DNA of 49,306 nt, taken from positions 1 through 49,306 of the forward strand of contig JAQUVQ010000016.1 in the NCBI GenBank assembly GCA_028693285.1, written 5' to 3'. This document shows positions 1-7,810 of this stretch, one piece after another. Position 1 is the first letter of the stretch. Every line of letters starts with the position of its first letter. The position numbers and the translations under genes are program-made. The notes under the pieces are model-generated. The model did no database searches, was not told where the DNA came from, and was given only the letters and a program-made list of their open reading frames with translations. The DNA is from Smithellaceae bacterium. GTDB taxonomy: Bacteria > Desulfobacterota > Syntrophia > Syntrophales > Smithellaceae.

Positions 1-643
1 GGGAAAGGGAATTCCTCAGCAGGTCGGGCGGCAGATTCGAGGCGGTTCGTCCCGTCGGCGGACCGGGCACAAAAAACAGCGGCAGGACGACATTTTTGCC
101 CGCGGCAATCGCATTGGCCAGAATCGTGTCGTTGTCGAGCCTTTTTTCGGATTCCTTCAGCGACGTCAAAACATCTTCCAGCCCTTGCCTGGGAGGGGAA
201 GGTTTGCTTTGAGCCATGTTTTTCTTTGGAGGAGCCGGAGTCGTTTCAGCGGCGGCGGGCGGCTCAGCCGGCGCCGGTTCTCCTTCGATGGACCGGATCA
301 GACCGCGCACTTCGACGAGCCCCTGGTTGACGTCTTTTTCCGAGTAAATGATGTCCAGACCGATGACTTTGACCTGGTAGGATTGCAAAAGCTCGACCAT
401 CGAGGCGATATGTGCGCGGGGCCAGGGCCACCGGCCCAGGTTGGCAATACTTTGTTCATCAATGGCGATGACGGCGACCGGGGCCTTCGATGATGTAACC
501 CGCAGATTGGCGCGCAAGTCATAAAGGCCGTTTTCCAGCGTTTCCAGGGGGCCCCAGGCCAGAAGAAAGGCAAAAAGCGTCAGCAGCATTAAAACGACGC
601 CCAGAATAAAATCGGAAATCATCGACTTGGTTATTTTCTTCAT
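1..643 (-). CDS. CHASE2-domain sensor protein, 3' end cut off by window edge
   Basis: The gene starts at the ATG at 643, behind an AAGGA ribosome site, and stays open to base 1, so only the first 214 residues are visible. Residues about 8-30 form a membrane segment. A CHASE2-type extracytoplasmic region follows, with the signature AVIAIDEQSI, then RWPWPR and VIGLDIIYSEKD. A Pro/Ala-rich stretch (PAPAEPPAAA and TTPAPPKK) interrupts the domain near residues 108-130. CHASE2 proteins are membrane sensors whose output domain (adenylate cyclase, Ser/Thr kinase, histidine kinase or GGDEF) lies at the C-terminus. That end is outside the window, so the output is unknown. Family assignment is from motifs only. 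Confidence 0.8.
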   Translation of the reverse strand, partial: MKKITKSMISDFILGVVLMLLTLFAFLLAWGPLETLENGLYDLRANLRVTSSKAPVAVIAIDEQSIANLGRWPWPRAHIASMVELLQSYQVKVIGLDIIYSEKDVNQGLVEVRGLIRSIEGEPAPAEPPAAAETTPAPPKKNMAQSKPSPPRQGLEDVLTSLKESEKRLDNDTILANAIAAGKNVVLPLFFVPGPPTGRTASNLPPDLLRNSLS

Positions 644-723
644 GCCCGATCCTTTTTCCGAAGATTGTGAACAACTGCAATGAAAATTATAGCGTAAGTG
701 ATGAGATATTTTTTGGCTGAAGT

Positions 724-744
724 ATAGGGGGCGCGGCCCCCTAT
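724..744. repeat. Perfect hairpin, 9-bp arms
   Basis: ATAGGGGGC (724-732) and GCCCCCTAT (736-744) are perfect inverted copies around a GCG loop. The hairpin lies between the CHASE2 gene and the promoter of the alcohol dehydrogenase. No T-run follows on either strand, so it is not a classic terminator. It could be a protein-binding site or RNA hairpin. The rest of 644-1041 holds only the promoter described next; I see no gene in it. Confidence 0.5.
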
Positions 745-970
745 GTCAAGAAAATAATAACCTTTTTCCGTGTTCACGCAGGGTGTGCTCAAACAGGGAG
801 TTTCCCGGGCGGCCAGAGGGAAGGCGATAAGCGCTATGATTTTCAGACTTTTTTTGAAGCAAATCGCCGTGTGAATCGCAAACAACATCTCTCCATACGG
901 CGGCTCAAAGTTAAAAGGAATACCCCGACGGTTTTCCCCTTTGAGCCCGGACAACACGGCCATGAATTTC

Positions 971-1000
971 TTGACAGGTCAAACCCGTTTCCTGTACATT
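971..1000 (+). promoter_or_regulatory. Probable sigma70 promoter for the alcohol dehydrogenase
   Basis: TTGACA at 971-976 and TACATT at 995-1000 are separated by 18 bp and lie about 40 bp before the dehydrogenase start. The -35 box is part of a perfect inverted repeat, TTGAC-AG-GTCAA (971-982), which may be an operator. Confidence 0.55.
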
Positions 1001-1041
1001 GCCTTCACCCGCCATCAGACACCGGAAGGGAGGAAGAAAAA

Positions 1042-2253
1042 ATGAAGGCGCTATACTTCGACAATAATCTTCCGCGGATCGTCATGGTTCAGGCCGCATC
1101 CCTGGTGTACCGGAATGCCGCTCTTCTGCCCTTTTCACCGACGCACTACGCCGAGGTGCCGGAACCGGAAATTCCCAACCCCCGCTGGCTCAAAGTGAAG
1201 AACCTGGCCTGCGGCCTGTGCGGCTCCGACATCCACTTCATGTTCATGGAAATGGACCCCAAGTGCTTTCCCGCCGCGACCCCGGGCATTGCCCGGAAAT
1301 ATCTCGGCCACGAACTGCTCGGGGAAGTGATGGAAACGGGAAATGAAGTTGCAGGATTTCAGAAAGGCGACCGGGTTTGCCTTCGAATCGACTGGCCTTC
1401 CTGCTTCCAGATGGAAATGGATCCGATGTGCCCGCAGTGCGCCCAGGGAGAATACATGCTCTGCCAGAATCTGGGGGCAAGGGAGCTGCCCCTGACGGAT
1501 GTGGGAGGCGGGTTTTCCCCGCGAATGGTGATGCACCGGACGCAGCCCTTCAAGGTTCCGGACAACCTGACCAATGACGAGGCCCTCCTGCTGGAGCCGA
1601 TGGCCTGCGCCGTTCACGCGGTCCTGAAGCATTCACCGACGGCGGGAAACCGCGTGCTGGTCATCGGATGCGGCACCATCGGGCTTCTGACCGTCGCGGC
1701 GGTGAAGGCCCTGGCCAAAGACGCGGAAGTGACCGCCTTGGCGCGGTATCCCTTTCAGGCCGACATGGCCCGCTCGCTGGGCGCGGACGAAGTCATCACG
1801 GGGCGGGAGGACCCTTACAGAAGCATCGCCAAACAAACCGGCGCGAAATATTTCGAGGGGTATTTCGGCAATCAAATCCTTCTGGGAGGGTTTGACGTGA
1901 TCTATGACTCCATCGGCAATGACGGCAGCCTGAACAGCTCGCTCAGGTGGGCGAAAAGCCGGGGCACGGTCGTGATTGTGGGCGTCAACTTCAAACCGGG
2001 GAAAATCGACTATTCGCCGATGTGGCATCAGGAACTGCATGTCACGGGCATCAACTGCCATATTCTTCAGGAAGGGTCTCTTCCCTCCTCCTTCGATATC
2101 GCCGCGCAACTGATTGCGGAGAAACGTCTGCCCGTCAGCCGACTCATCACCCACCGGTTTCCCATGGACCGTTGGCGCGACGCGGTGAAAACATTTCTTT
2201 CCAAAGGGGACAGGGGGGCGATCAAGATCGTCCTCGAACATCCTTCCGTTTAG
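1042..2253 (+). CDS. Zinc-dependent alcohol dehydrogenase (MDR superfamily)
   Basis: A 403-residue medium-chain dehydrogenase/reductase that should oxidise or reduce an alcohol/carbonyl pair with NAD(P)H in the cytoplasm; the substrate cannot be told. Catalytic-zinc motifs GLCGSDIHF and GHELLGEV are near residues 57 and 91. A Cys cluster, CPQCAQGEYMLC, resembles the structural-zinc lobe, but one of the usual four Cys is not obvious. The Rossmann motif VIGCGTIGLL is central. The start at 1042 was chosen over an in-frame start at 871 because GGGAGGAAG lies just upstream and homology-like sequence begins here. It is transcribed alone, next to a probable insertion that destroyed a neighbour. Confidence 0.85.
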   Translation: MKALYFDNNLPRIVMVQAASLVYRNAALLPFSPTHYAEVPEPEIPNPRWLKVKNLACGLCGSDIHFMFMEMDPKCFPAATPGIARKYLGHELLGEVMETGNEVAGFQKGDRVCLRIDWPSCFQMEMDPMCPQCAQGEYMLCQNLGARELPLTDVGGGFSPRMVMHRTQPFKVPDNLTNDEALLLEPMACAVHAVLKHSPTAGNRVLVIGCGTIGLLTVAAVKALAKDAEVTALARYPFQADMARSLGADEVITGREDPYRSIAKQTGAKYFEGYFGNQILLGGFDVIYDSIGNDGSLNSSLRWAKSRGTVVIVGVNFKPGKIDYSPMWHQELHVTGINCHILQEGSLPSSFDIAAQLIAEKRLPVSRLITHRFPMDRWRDAVKTFLSKGDRGAIKIVLEHPSV

Positions 2254-2414
2254 CGTTTTTAGCCCGGTCCCATGACCGGCCCGGAGCCGCCGGAAAACGA
2301 TTCCTGCTGTCCCGTCGGAAATTCAGAATGCGGCTTAATCGAATCCAAAATCCTGAAGGTTATAAGACCGGTCTTTGAGCCATGCCCGGCAGCGATTTAC
2401 CCCCATCATCTGCG
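2254..2414. other. Intergenic stretch without a recognised gene
   Basis: Together with the gene stump and hairpin element that follow, this forms a gap of over 300 bases. A short hairpin, CCGGTC-CCAT-GACCGG (about 2264-2279), sits right after the alcohol dehydrogenase stop. It has no T-run and is at best a weak terminator. No convincing coding sequence was seen on either strand. Confidence 0.4.
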
Positions 2415-2507
2415 TTATTTTTTCAATTTCTCCAAACCAAACTTTTTGATCATGATCCGGTCTTTCACGTTATTCGGCAGCCATCTGAATTGAGATTTCA
2501 GAAATGA
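2415..2507 (-). pseudogene. 3' stump of a short-chain dehydrogenase-like gene
   Basis: Read on the minus strand, 30 codons end in TAA at 2415-2417 and encode FRWLPNNVKDRIM followed by KKFGLEKLKK. This resembles the basic C-terminal tail of some SDR-family enzymes (recalled, not searched). No start codon or upstream part exists: the frame runs straight into the hairpin element at about 2505-2570 and the methyltransferase. The rest of the gene is not found on the far side of the methyltransferase. The simplest reading is a gene truncated by insertion or deletion. Confidence 0.45.
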
Positions 2508-2570
2508 ATTTCCTCGCAGCAAGCTACGAGGCATCTAAAACAGCAAGGAACGAAGCAAGCTTCGGGGAAT
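2505..2570. repeat. Tandem hairpin element at the 3' end of the methyltransferase
   Basis: Two related hairpins lie side by side. One is at 2512-2531 (CCTCGCAGC-AA-GCTACGAGG, one wobble pair). The other is at 2551-2564 (CGAAGC-AA-GCTTCG, perfect). On the minus strand both have the core AGCTTGCT. Flanks at the two ends (GAATTTCC and GGGGAATTC) are roughly inverted. This looks like a small palindromic mobile or boundary element linked to the methyltransferase cassette, and it may also end its transcript. Confidence 0.5.
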
Positions 2571-3515
2571 TCACCCCGAGAGATTAACGCCGTGCAGTTC
2601 CTTCTCAAATGGATTTCCATTCTGCCATCCGGTCTTTCCATAAGTGCGCAGACGTTCGAGACGTCGAATCATTATTTCACAATAGATGGGGTCTATGTCA
2701 CAGATCACGCACCTTCGCCTCATATAGTCTGACGCAACAAGAGTCGTCCCGGAGTGACCGAAAAAGTCAATCACGGTGTCGTTTTCCCTCGAACTGGCCG
2801 CAATAAGACGCTCAATCGCCTTTATGGGTTTCTGTGCGTAGCACCCATTGACATTCTCTTCCATCCGGTAGAATACCTGCTGAACATCCACCCAGACATT
2901 CCCGGGACGGATATTCTCTGACTTGCTCCGCTCCATATTCTCCGTTTTCTTCCCATTGATCTCCTTGTAATATCCACGGAGAATTTTCGGAATGTCCGTG
3001 TACTGGACAAAAAATACAGGATTGCCTTTGGTGTAGTACAGACACTCTTGACGAACCGACATCCAGTTCCTCTGCGTTCCGTACCCACGCTGATTTCGCA
3101 TAGTGATAAAAGAGCGTGATGAAAACTCTTTGAAATCGCGCATCATTAAAATGAATTCCGGAAGAGGCTGAAAGTCCTCGTTCTGATCCGCACCAAGCCA
3201 GACATAAAGACTGGAGTCGGGGGCGAGGGAAGCACTCGAGGTTTCAATCCACCGAGCGCACCAGTGGAGGAACTCGCCGATAGAACGTTTTTCGAACGCA
3301 ACAAGGTTATAGGGGGGATCATGAACGGCTAAAGATGCCTGTTGTCCCTGCATCAACTTTCTGATTTGCCCGGCATCAGTTGCATCGACGCATCCGATAC
3401 GATGACCGCGTACAGGGTCTATCCAAATTTCACCGGGGGCCAATCGGCAGTGGGGAAGCAATCTCTGTCTGATTTGCTGATCCTCATCAAGCCTTGGCAA
3501 TGTATAGTTCTTCAT
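2571..3515 (-). CDS. Orphan site-specific DNA methyltransferase (beta class, N4-C or N6-A)
   Basis: A 314-residue amino-methyltransferase that would transfer a methyl group from SAM to an exocyclic amine of adenine or cytosine. The catalytic motif IV, DPPY, is at residues 66-69. The SAM-binding motif I, FFGHSGT, is at 251-257. Motif IV before motif I is the beta-class order. The recognition sequence cannot be read. No restriction endonuclease gene is adjacent, so it is an orphan. The gene is visibly less GC-rich than its neighbours, sits just downstream of the 3' end of tRNA-Thr, and is bounded on the other side by a hairpin element and a broken gene; all of this suggests transfer. The start at 3515 has AAGAGA upstream. 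Confidence 0.85.
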   Translation of the reverse strand: MKNYTLPRLDEDQQIRQRLLPHCRLAPGEIWIDPVRGHRIGCVDATDAGQIRKLMQGQQASLAVHDPPYNLVAFEKRSIGEFLHWCARWIETSSASLAPDSSLYVWLGADQNEDFQPLPEFILMMRDFKEFSSRSFITMRNQRGYGTQRNWMSVRQECLYYTKGNPVFFVQYTDIPKILRGYYKEINGKKTENMERSKSENIRPGNVWVDVQQVFYRMEENVNGCYAQKPIKAIERLIAASSRENDTVIDFFGHSGTTLVASDYMRRRCVICDIDPIYCEIMIRRLERLRTYGKTGWQNGNPFEKELHGVNLSG

Positions 3516-3674
3516 AGTCTCTTTTTCTTATGCCCAACAGTTAAAATGTTCGGTTGGCTTTTTTGGATTTTTCAGGAAATATCACTCTTTGTTAAAAAAA
3601 ATGCAAAGAATAAAGTGCTTTATTTTAACAAAAGCAGTCCATAAACCTAGGCCAGCGGCGGCCAATAAAGAGCC

Positions 3675-3708
3675 AAAAAAGAAAGGGGCCAGCTATTGCC
3701 AACCCCTT
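3675..3708 (-). terminator. Rho-independent terminator of tRNA-Thr
   Basis: An 11-bp stem (AAGGGG with CCCCTT outside, wobble-containing inner part) at 3683-3708 has an AATA loop. It is followed on the minus strand by TCTTTTTT (3675-3682). It lies 8 bp after the tRNA 3' end, so the methyltransferase beyond it probably has its own promoter. Confidence 0.85.
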
Positions 3709-3715
3709 GATTTTC

Positions 3716-3791
<76 letters not shown>

Positions 3792-3810
3792 CTGCCTTGA
3801 AGAGATGTCG

Positions 3811-3839
3811 TATTTATATGAAGGGGTTTGCCTTGTCAA
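3811..3839 (-). promoter_or_regulatory. sigma70 promoter of tRNA-Thr
   Basis: On the minus strand TTGACA (3834-3839), a 17-bp spacer and TAAATA (3811-3816) lie about 20 bp upstream of the mature tRNA 5' end. This is close to consensus. Confidence 0.8.
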
Positions 3840-3923
3840 CCCCAATCTGCGCCCGCGGACCGCTTCGCCTTAATGATTGACTTTCTTCTTGTTTTCCTTT
3901 AGCTTCCAGGCGGACAGCAGCCA

Positions 3924-5057
3924 ATGATGGAAATCAGGATGATTCTATTTCTTTTAACCTTTTTATGCCTTTACGGCGGAATTAATTTTTATTTCTTTTT
4001 CCGCGCCAGAAGCGTTCTTCATTTCTCCGGCCCGCTGCAGGTCCTGTTGCTGGTCCTCCTCATTCTCCTTATTCTGGCACCGGCCGTCGTCCGGACGCTG
4101 GAATCGCTTCACTGCGAGCAGGCCGCGCGCTTCGTCGCCTGCGTGGGCTATATCTGGATGGCGTTTGTCTTTCTGTTTTTCGTTCTGAGCGTTTCTCTCG
4201 AGCTGGTCCGGTTCCTTCACAAGCTGATGGTTCCCGAAACCGGCACTTTGACGCTGAAAGCCGTCACGTTCAGCCTGTCTGTTTTGCTGTCCGCCGGTCT
4301 GGTGGTTTACGGCTGTGTGGACGCGAGGCGCATCCGCGTCAAGAACCTGCAAATTCCCGTACAGCAGGTTCTCCCCGGAAATGGAAAGCTCCGCATCGTC
4401 CAGATCTCCGACGTCCATGTCGGCATCATTATCCGCAACGACCGCCTCACGCCCATTCTCGAGAAGATCCGGGAAGCCAAACCCGACATTCTGGTTTCTA
4501 CCGGCGACCTGCTCGACGGCGAACTGGACAACATCATGATGGACGCGGAGCGCTTTACCGCAATTCCGGCGCCTGCCGGGAAGTTTGCTGTTCTGGGCAA
4601 TCATGAATATTATGCAGGCGTTTCGCGCTCCATTGAATTTACCGAAGCCGCCGGCTTTCAACTGTTGCGTGACGAGGTGGCGCAGGCGTCTGGGATTACG
4701 ATTTTCGGCGAAGACGACATCACCGGCCGGAAGCCCGGCTCTACGCAAAAAAGCGCGCTGTTTCTGAAATCGCTGGCCGAAAAGCAAAACGGCTTTGTTC
4801 TGCTTTTGAAGCATCAGCCGCACATTCGGGAAACGGCAAATTTCAACTTGCAGCTTTCCGGCCACACGCACGGCGGCCAGCTTTTTCCCTTCGGCTTCAT
4901 CGTCAAACTTTATTTCCCAAGAATATACGGTTTGCATACCCTGGCGGAAAACAAGCTGCTGTATATCAGCCGGGGCACGGGCACCTGGGGGCCGCCCGTT
5001 CGCATTTTCGCCCCGCCGGAAATCACCGTGATCGATCTGATCGGTAAAAAGAACTAA
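3924..5057 (+). CDS. Membrane-anchored metallophosphoesterase (YaeI-like)
   Basis: 377 residues. The first 130 contain about four hydrophobic membrane segments. A calcineurin-like dimetal phosphoesterase domain follows, with DVHVG (163-167), GDLLDG (194-199), GNHEYY (225-230) and SGHTHGGQ (312-319), so all five metal-binding blocks are present. Family members hydrolyse phosphodiesters or lipid headgroup phosphates at the membrane; the exact substrate is not visible. There are several in-frame Met codons near the start (3924, 3927, 3939), so the exact N-terminus is uncertain by a few residues. A methyltransferase gene follows 40 bp downstream on the same strand and may be co-transcribed. Confidence 0.88.
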   Translation: MMEIRMILFLLTFLCLYGGINFYFFFRARSVLHFSGPLQVLLLVLLILLILAPAVVRTLESLHCEQAARFVACVGYIWMAFVFLFFVLSVSLELVRFLHKLMVPETGTLTLKAVTFSLSVLLSAGLVVYGCVDARRIRVKNLQIPVQQVLPGNGKLRIVQISDVHVGIIIRNDRLTPILEKIREAKPDILVSTGDLLDGELDNIMMDAERFTAIPAPAGKFAVLGNHEYYAGVSRSIEFTEAAGFQLLRDEVAQASGITIFGEDDITGRKPGSTQKSALFLKSLAEKQNGFVLLLKHQPHIRETANFNLQLSGHTHGGQLFPFGFIVKLYFPRIYGLHTLAENKLLYISRGTGTWGPPVRIFAPPEITVIDLIGKKN

Positions 5058-5097
5058 TTCCGTCCAAAAAACCGATTTCAAAGCAGGCAGGGTCCGG

Positions 5098-5910
5098 ATG
5101 AAGAAAAACTATATCCACGGTTATCACCCGCGCGAAAATATCCGGTTACAGGACCAGGCCTCCACGCTGGCCGAACTGCTGCATTCCGACACGGCGTACC
5201 CCGCGGGAAGCCGCGTTCTTGAAGCGGGCTGCGGCGTCGGGGCGCAAACCGTTGCTCTGGCCCGCAGCAGTCCGGGCGCCTCGATTACCGCCATCGACCT
5301 GTCGGAGAGCTCACTTGCCGAGGCCGGCCGGAAAGCCGCGGCGGCAGGCCTGACAAACGTTCAATTCCGGCAGGCCGATATTTTTCATCTGCCCTTCGCG
5401 GCAGAGGCCTTCGACCACGTTTTTGTCTGTTTTGTCCTGGAGCATCTGACACATCCGTTGGAGGCCCTGGGCGCCCTGCAAAGCGTCCTCCGGAAAGGCG
5501 GCACGATGACGGTTATTGAAGGGGATCACGGATCCGCCTATTTCCACCCGGCAAGCGAATCCGCCCACCGGGCCATTCAGTGTCAGGTTGAGCTTCAGCG
5601 CAGGGCCGGGGGCAACGCCCTGATCGGGCGGGAGCTTTATCCCCTGCTGTGCCGGGCTGGTTTCAGCAAGGTTCGCGTCTCCCCCCGAATGGTGTACGTC
5701 GATTCAAGCAGACGCGTACTGGCCGACGGTTTCACCAGGAAAACCTTCACCGCCATGATTGAAGGCGTTCGCCAATCCGCTCTGGAAGCGGGCCTGATTG
5801 AAGAAGAAACGTTCGATCGGGGCATTCGGGACCTTTACAGAACGGCTGAGGATGACGGCGTGTTTTGTTATACGTTCTTTAAGGCTGTCGGCGAAAAGCC
5901 ATTGAAATAG
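5098..5910 (+). CDS. Class I SAM-dependent methyltransferase
   Basis: 270 residues with a Rossmann-type SAM fold: motif I VLEAGCGVGAQT at residues 40-51, the acidic ribose contact AIDLS, ADIFHLPF in the region of motif II/III, and VFVCFVLEHLTHP as the post-motif. This is the Methyltransf_11/UbiE-like pattern for small molecules. The substrate cannot be assigned; the C-terminal 100 residues are not diagnostic. It lies 40 bp after the phosphoesterase, and convergent rpsT follows. Confidence 0.8.
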   Translation: MKKNYIHGYHPRENIRLQDQASTLAELLHSDTAYPAGSRVLEAGCGVGAQTVALARSSPGASITAIDLSESSLAEAGRKAAAAGLTNVQFRQADIFHLPFAAEAFDHVFVCFVLEHLTHPLEALGALQSVLRKGGTMTVIEGDHGSAYFHPASESAHRAIQCQVELQRRAGGNALIGRELYPLLCRAGFSKVRVSPRMVYVDSSRRVLADGFTRKTFTAMIEGVRQSALEAGLIEEETFDRGIRDLYRTAEDDGVFCYTFFKAVGEKPLK

Positions 5911-5931
5911 AGTTCTTTTGAAATAAAGCGG

Positions 5932-5966
5932 AAAAAAACACGGCATCGCCGTGGGCGATGCCATGT
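5932..5966 (-). terminator. Rho-independent terminator of rpsT
   Basis: A 13-bp stem (ACATGGCATCGCC with GGCGATGCCGTGT, one G-T pair) has a CAC loop. Seven T residues follow on the minus strand (5932-5938). It begins 12 bp after the rpsT stop. Confidence 0.88.
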
Positions 5967-5977
5967 GCCTGCGAAAA

Positions 5978-6241
5978 TTATTGAAGAGCGTTTACTTTTT
6001 TGGTTAAGCGGGAAATTTTCCGGGAGGCGTTTTTCTTGTGAATCAGACCCTTGGAAGCGGCTTTCGCCACCGCGGGGATGGCTGCTTTCAATGCTTTTTC
6101 CGAATTTTCCCTGTTTTTGCTCTCCACGGACGCGATCACCGCTTTAACCTTGGTCTTGATCGCGGACTTGGCTGCGATATTGCGCGCGCGGCGGGCCTTG
6201 GCCTGGCGATCGCGTTTTTCTGCTGATTTGTGTGTTGCCAA
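5978..6241 (-). CDS. rpsT: 30S ribosomal protein S20
   Basis: 87 residues, highly basic and Lys/Arg/Ala-rich, beginning MATHKSAEKRDRQAKARR as expected for bS20, which binds 16S rRNA in the small-subunit body. The start codon is TTG at 6241-6239, preceded by GGGGAGGAG at 6 bp. No ATG fits. E. coli rpsT also starts with UUG, which is part of its autogenous control, so the rare start may be functional here too. It is a single-gene unit with its own terminator. Confidence 0.96.
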   Translation of the reverse strand: MATHKSAEKRDRQAKARRARNIAAKSAIKTKVKAVIASVESKNRENSEKALKAAIPAVAKAASKGLIHKKNASRKISRLTKKVNALQ

Positions 6242-6417
6242 AAGGTTCTCCTCCCCTGCATCCAGTTATTTAAGGTCAGGCTGTTTAACCCAATTATTTC
6301 GGGCTGTCAAGCGCAATTTCTGCCGTGTCCCTTTCCGCCGCCCCGGCTCCGCAGCGGGGTTGTTCAATCCGGACGGACGATCCTTGCGCCCGTCAGGTTT
6401 GAATCTGCCGGATATCC

Positions 6418-6446
6418 TTGACATTCGAATCAGCTTTTATTATATA
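6418..6446 (+). promoter_or_regulatory. sigma70 promoter of ald
   Basis: TTGACA (6418-6423), a 17-bp spacer and TATATA (6441-6446) give a near-consensus promoter with a leader of about 95 nt before ald. The rest of the 306-base rpsT/ald gap shows no gene and no riboswitch I recognise. Confidence 0.8.
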
Positions 6447-6547
6447 TCCCGACCCGCATGACGATCCATTCCGAAAAGCGCGGCCCGTGCGGCGTGAACA
6501 ACAAAATCGCGCAATCCAAATCCGGAAAAACACAAGAGGATGGCTAA

Positions 6548-7690
6548 ATGAAAATAGGAACCGTTCGAGAATTGAAAAACCACGAATACCGGGTCGGACT
6601 GACGCCGGACAACGTCATGGCTTACGTCAAGAAGGGGCACCAGGTGTTTGTGCAGTCGGGAGCAGGAGAGATGGCCAGTTTTTCCGACGACGAATACCGT
6701 TTGTGCGGAGCGGTGATTTTTCCGACGGCCGCGGAAGTGTGGGCCAAGTGCGACATGATGGTGAAGGTCAAGGAGCCGCTCGAAGAGGAATATCCGTACC
6801 TCCGTCCCGGTCTGATCCTGTTTACCTATCTGCACCTGGCGCCCAACCGTCCGCTGGTTGACGCCCTGTTTTCGTCGGGCGTGAAAGCGGTCGCCTACGA
6901 GACGATAGAAGGCAGAATGGGAAGCCTTCCCTGCCTGCGCCCGATGAGCGAAATCGCCGGCCGGCTCAGCATCCAGGAGGGCGCCAAGTACCTGGAACGT
7001 CCGTTCGGCGGCCGGGGCATTCTGCTGGGCGGCGTGCCGGGCGTCGAACGCGGAAAAGTCGTCATTGTCGGCGGAGGCATTGCCGGGACGTATGCCGCGA
7101 AAGCAGCCGTCGGCATGGGCGCGCAGGTGACGCTGCTGGACATCAGTCTGACCAGGCTGGTGTATCTCGATGATATTTTCGGCACATCCATCACAACGCT
7201 GTACAGCTCGGAGACGAACGTCGCCCGAAGCCTCGCGGAAGCCGACCTGGTCATCGGTGCGGTCTTGATCCCGGGGGCGACCACGCCCAGGCTGATCCGG
7301 CAGAATCATCTGAAAATCATGAAGCAGGGCGCCGTGATTGTCGATATCGCCATCGACCAGGGAGGATGCTGCGAAACGTCCCGACCCACCACGCATGACG
7401 ATCCCGTCTTCATCCTGGACGGCATCGTGCATTACTGCGTCGGCAACATGCCCGGCGCGGTTCCCAGAACGTCCACCGTAGCTTTGGCGAACACCACCCT
7501 TCCCTATGGAATGATGATCGCCGAAACGGGGCTGGAAAAAGCGTGCGAGTTCAACGAAGGTCTTTCCAAAGGCGTCAATATTTATGAGGGAGTCTGCGCC
7601 AACAAAAACGTGGCGGAAAGTCTGGACCTGCCCTACACGCCCGTCCATGAAGTGATGCAGTATCCGCAGATCTGCGCTTCCGCCGGATAA
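6548..7690 (+). CDS. ald: Alanine dehydrogenase
   Basis: 380 residues, the normal family length. It catalyses reversible NAD-dependent deamination of L-alanine to pyruvate and ammonia. The signature residues fall at the same numbers as in the characterised M. tuberculosis enzyme: Lys75 in MVKVKEP and His96 for pyruvate binding, and Asp270 in VDIAIDQGG. The NAD-binding motif VIVGGGIAGTYAA is at 172-184. The start at 6548 has AAGAGGA upstream. In an anaerobe it can recycle NADH by making alanine or use alanine as a substrate. It has its own promoter and is followed by a convergent gene block. Confidence 0.96.
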   Translation: MKIGTVRELKNHEYRVGLTPDNVMAYVKKGHQVFVQSGAGEMASFSDDEYRLCGAVIFPTAAEVWAKCDMMVKVKEPLEEEYPYLRPGLILFTYLHLAPNRPLVDALFSSGVKAVAYETIEGRMGSLPCLRPMSEIAGRLSIQEGAKYLERPFGGRGILLGGVPGVERGKVVIVGGGIAGTYAAKAAVGMGAQVTLLDISLTRLVYLDDIFGTSITTLYSSETNVARSLAEADLVIGAVLIPGATTPRLIRQNHLKIMKQGAVIVDIAIDQGGCCETSRPTTHDDPVFILDGIVHYCVGNMPGAVPRTSTVALANTTLPYGMMIAETGLEKACEFNEGLSKGVNIYEGVCANKNVAESLDLPYTPVHEVMQYPQICASAG

Positions 7691-7752
7691 CCTCGCGCCG
7701 CGGCCGGATACCCCGGGCTGAAACGATGCGTTTTCTCTTTTGAAACCGCTTC

Positions 7753-7790
7753 AAAAAAATCAGGCAGGCCCGACTGCGGCCTGCCTGATT
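7753..7790 (-). terminator. Terminator after acyl-CoA dehydrogenase (possibly two-way)
   Basis: A 12-bp perfect stem (AATCAGGCAGGC with GCCTGCCTGATT) has T7 on the minus strand. It lies between convergent ald and acyl-CoA dehydrogenase. The plus-strand side lacks a good T-run, so it serves the minus-strand gene best. Confidence 0.85.
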
Positions 7791-7810
7791 CCTGAATTGC
7801 GGATGGCCTC

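Noticed and set aside
640-963. 107-codon open frame on the minus strand before the CHASE2 gene
   Set aside because: No ribosome site, spans a hairpin, and overlaps the better-supported CHASE2 start.
3963-5081. 372-codon open frame opposite the metallophosphoesterase
   Set aside because: Antisense shadow of a gene with all five metal-binding motifs.
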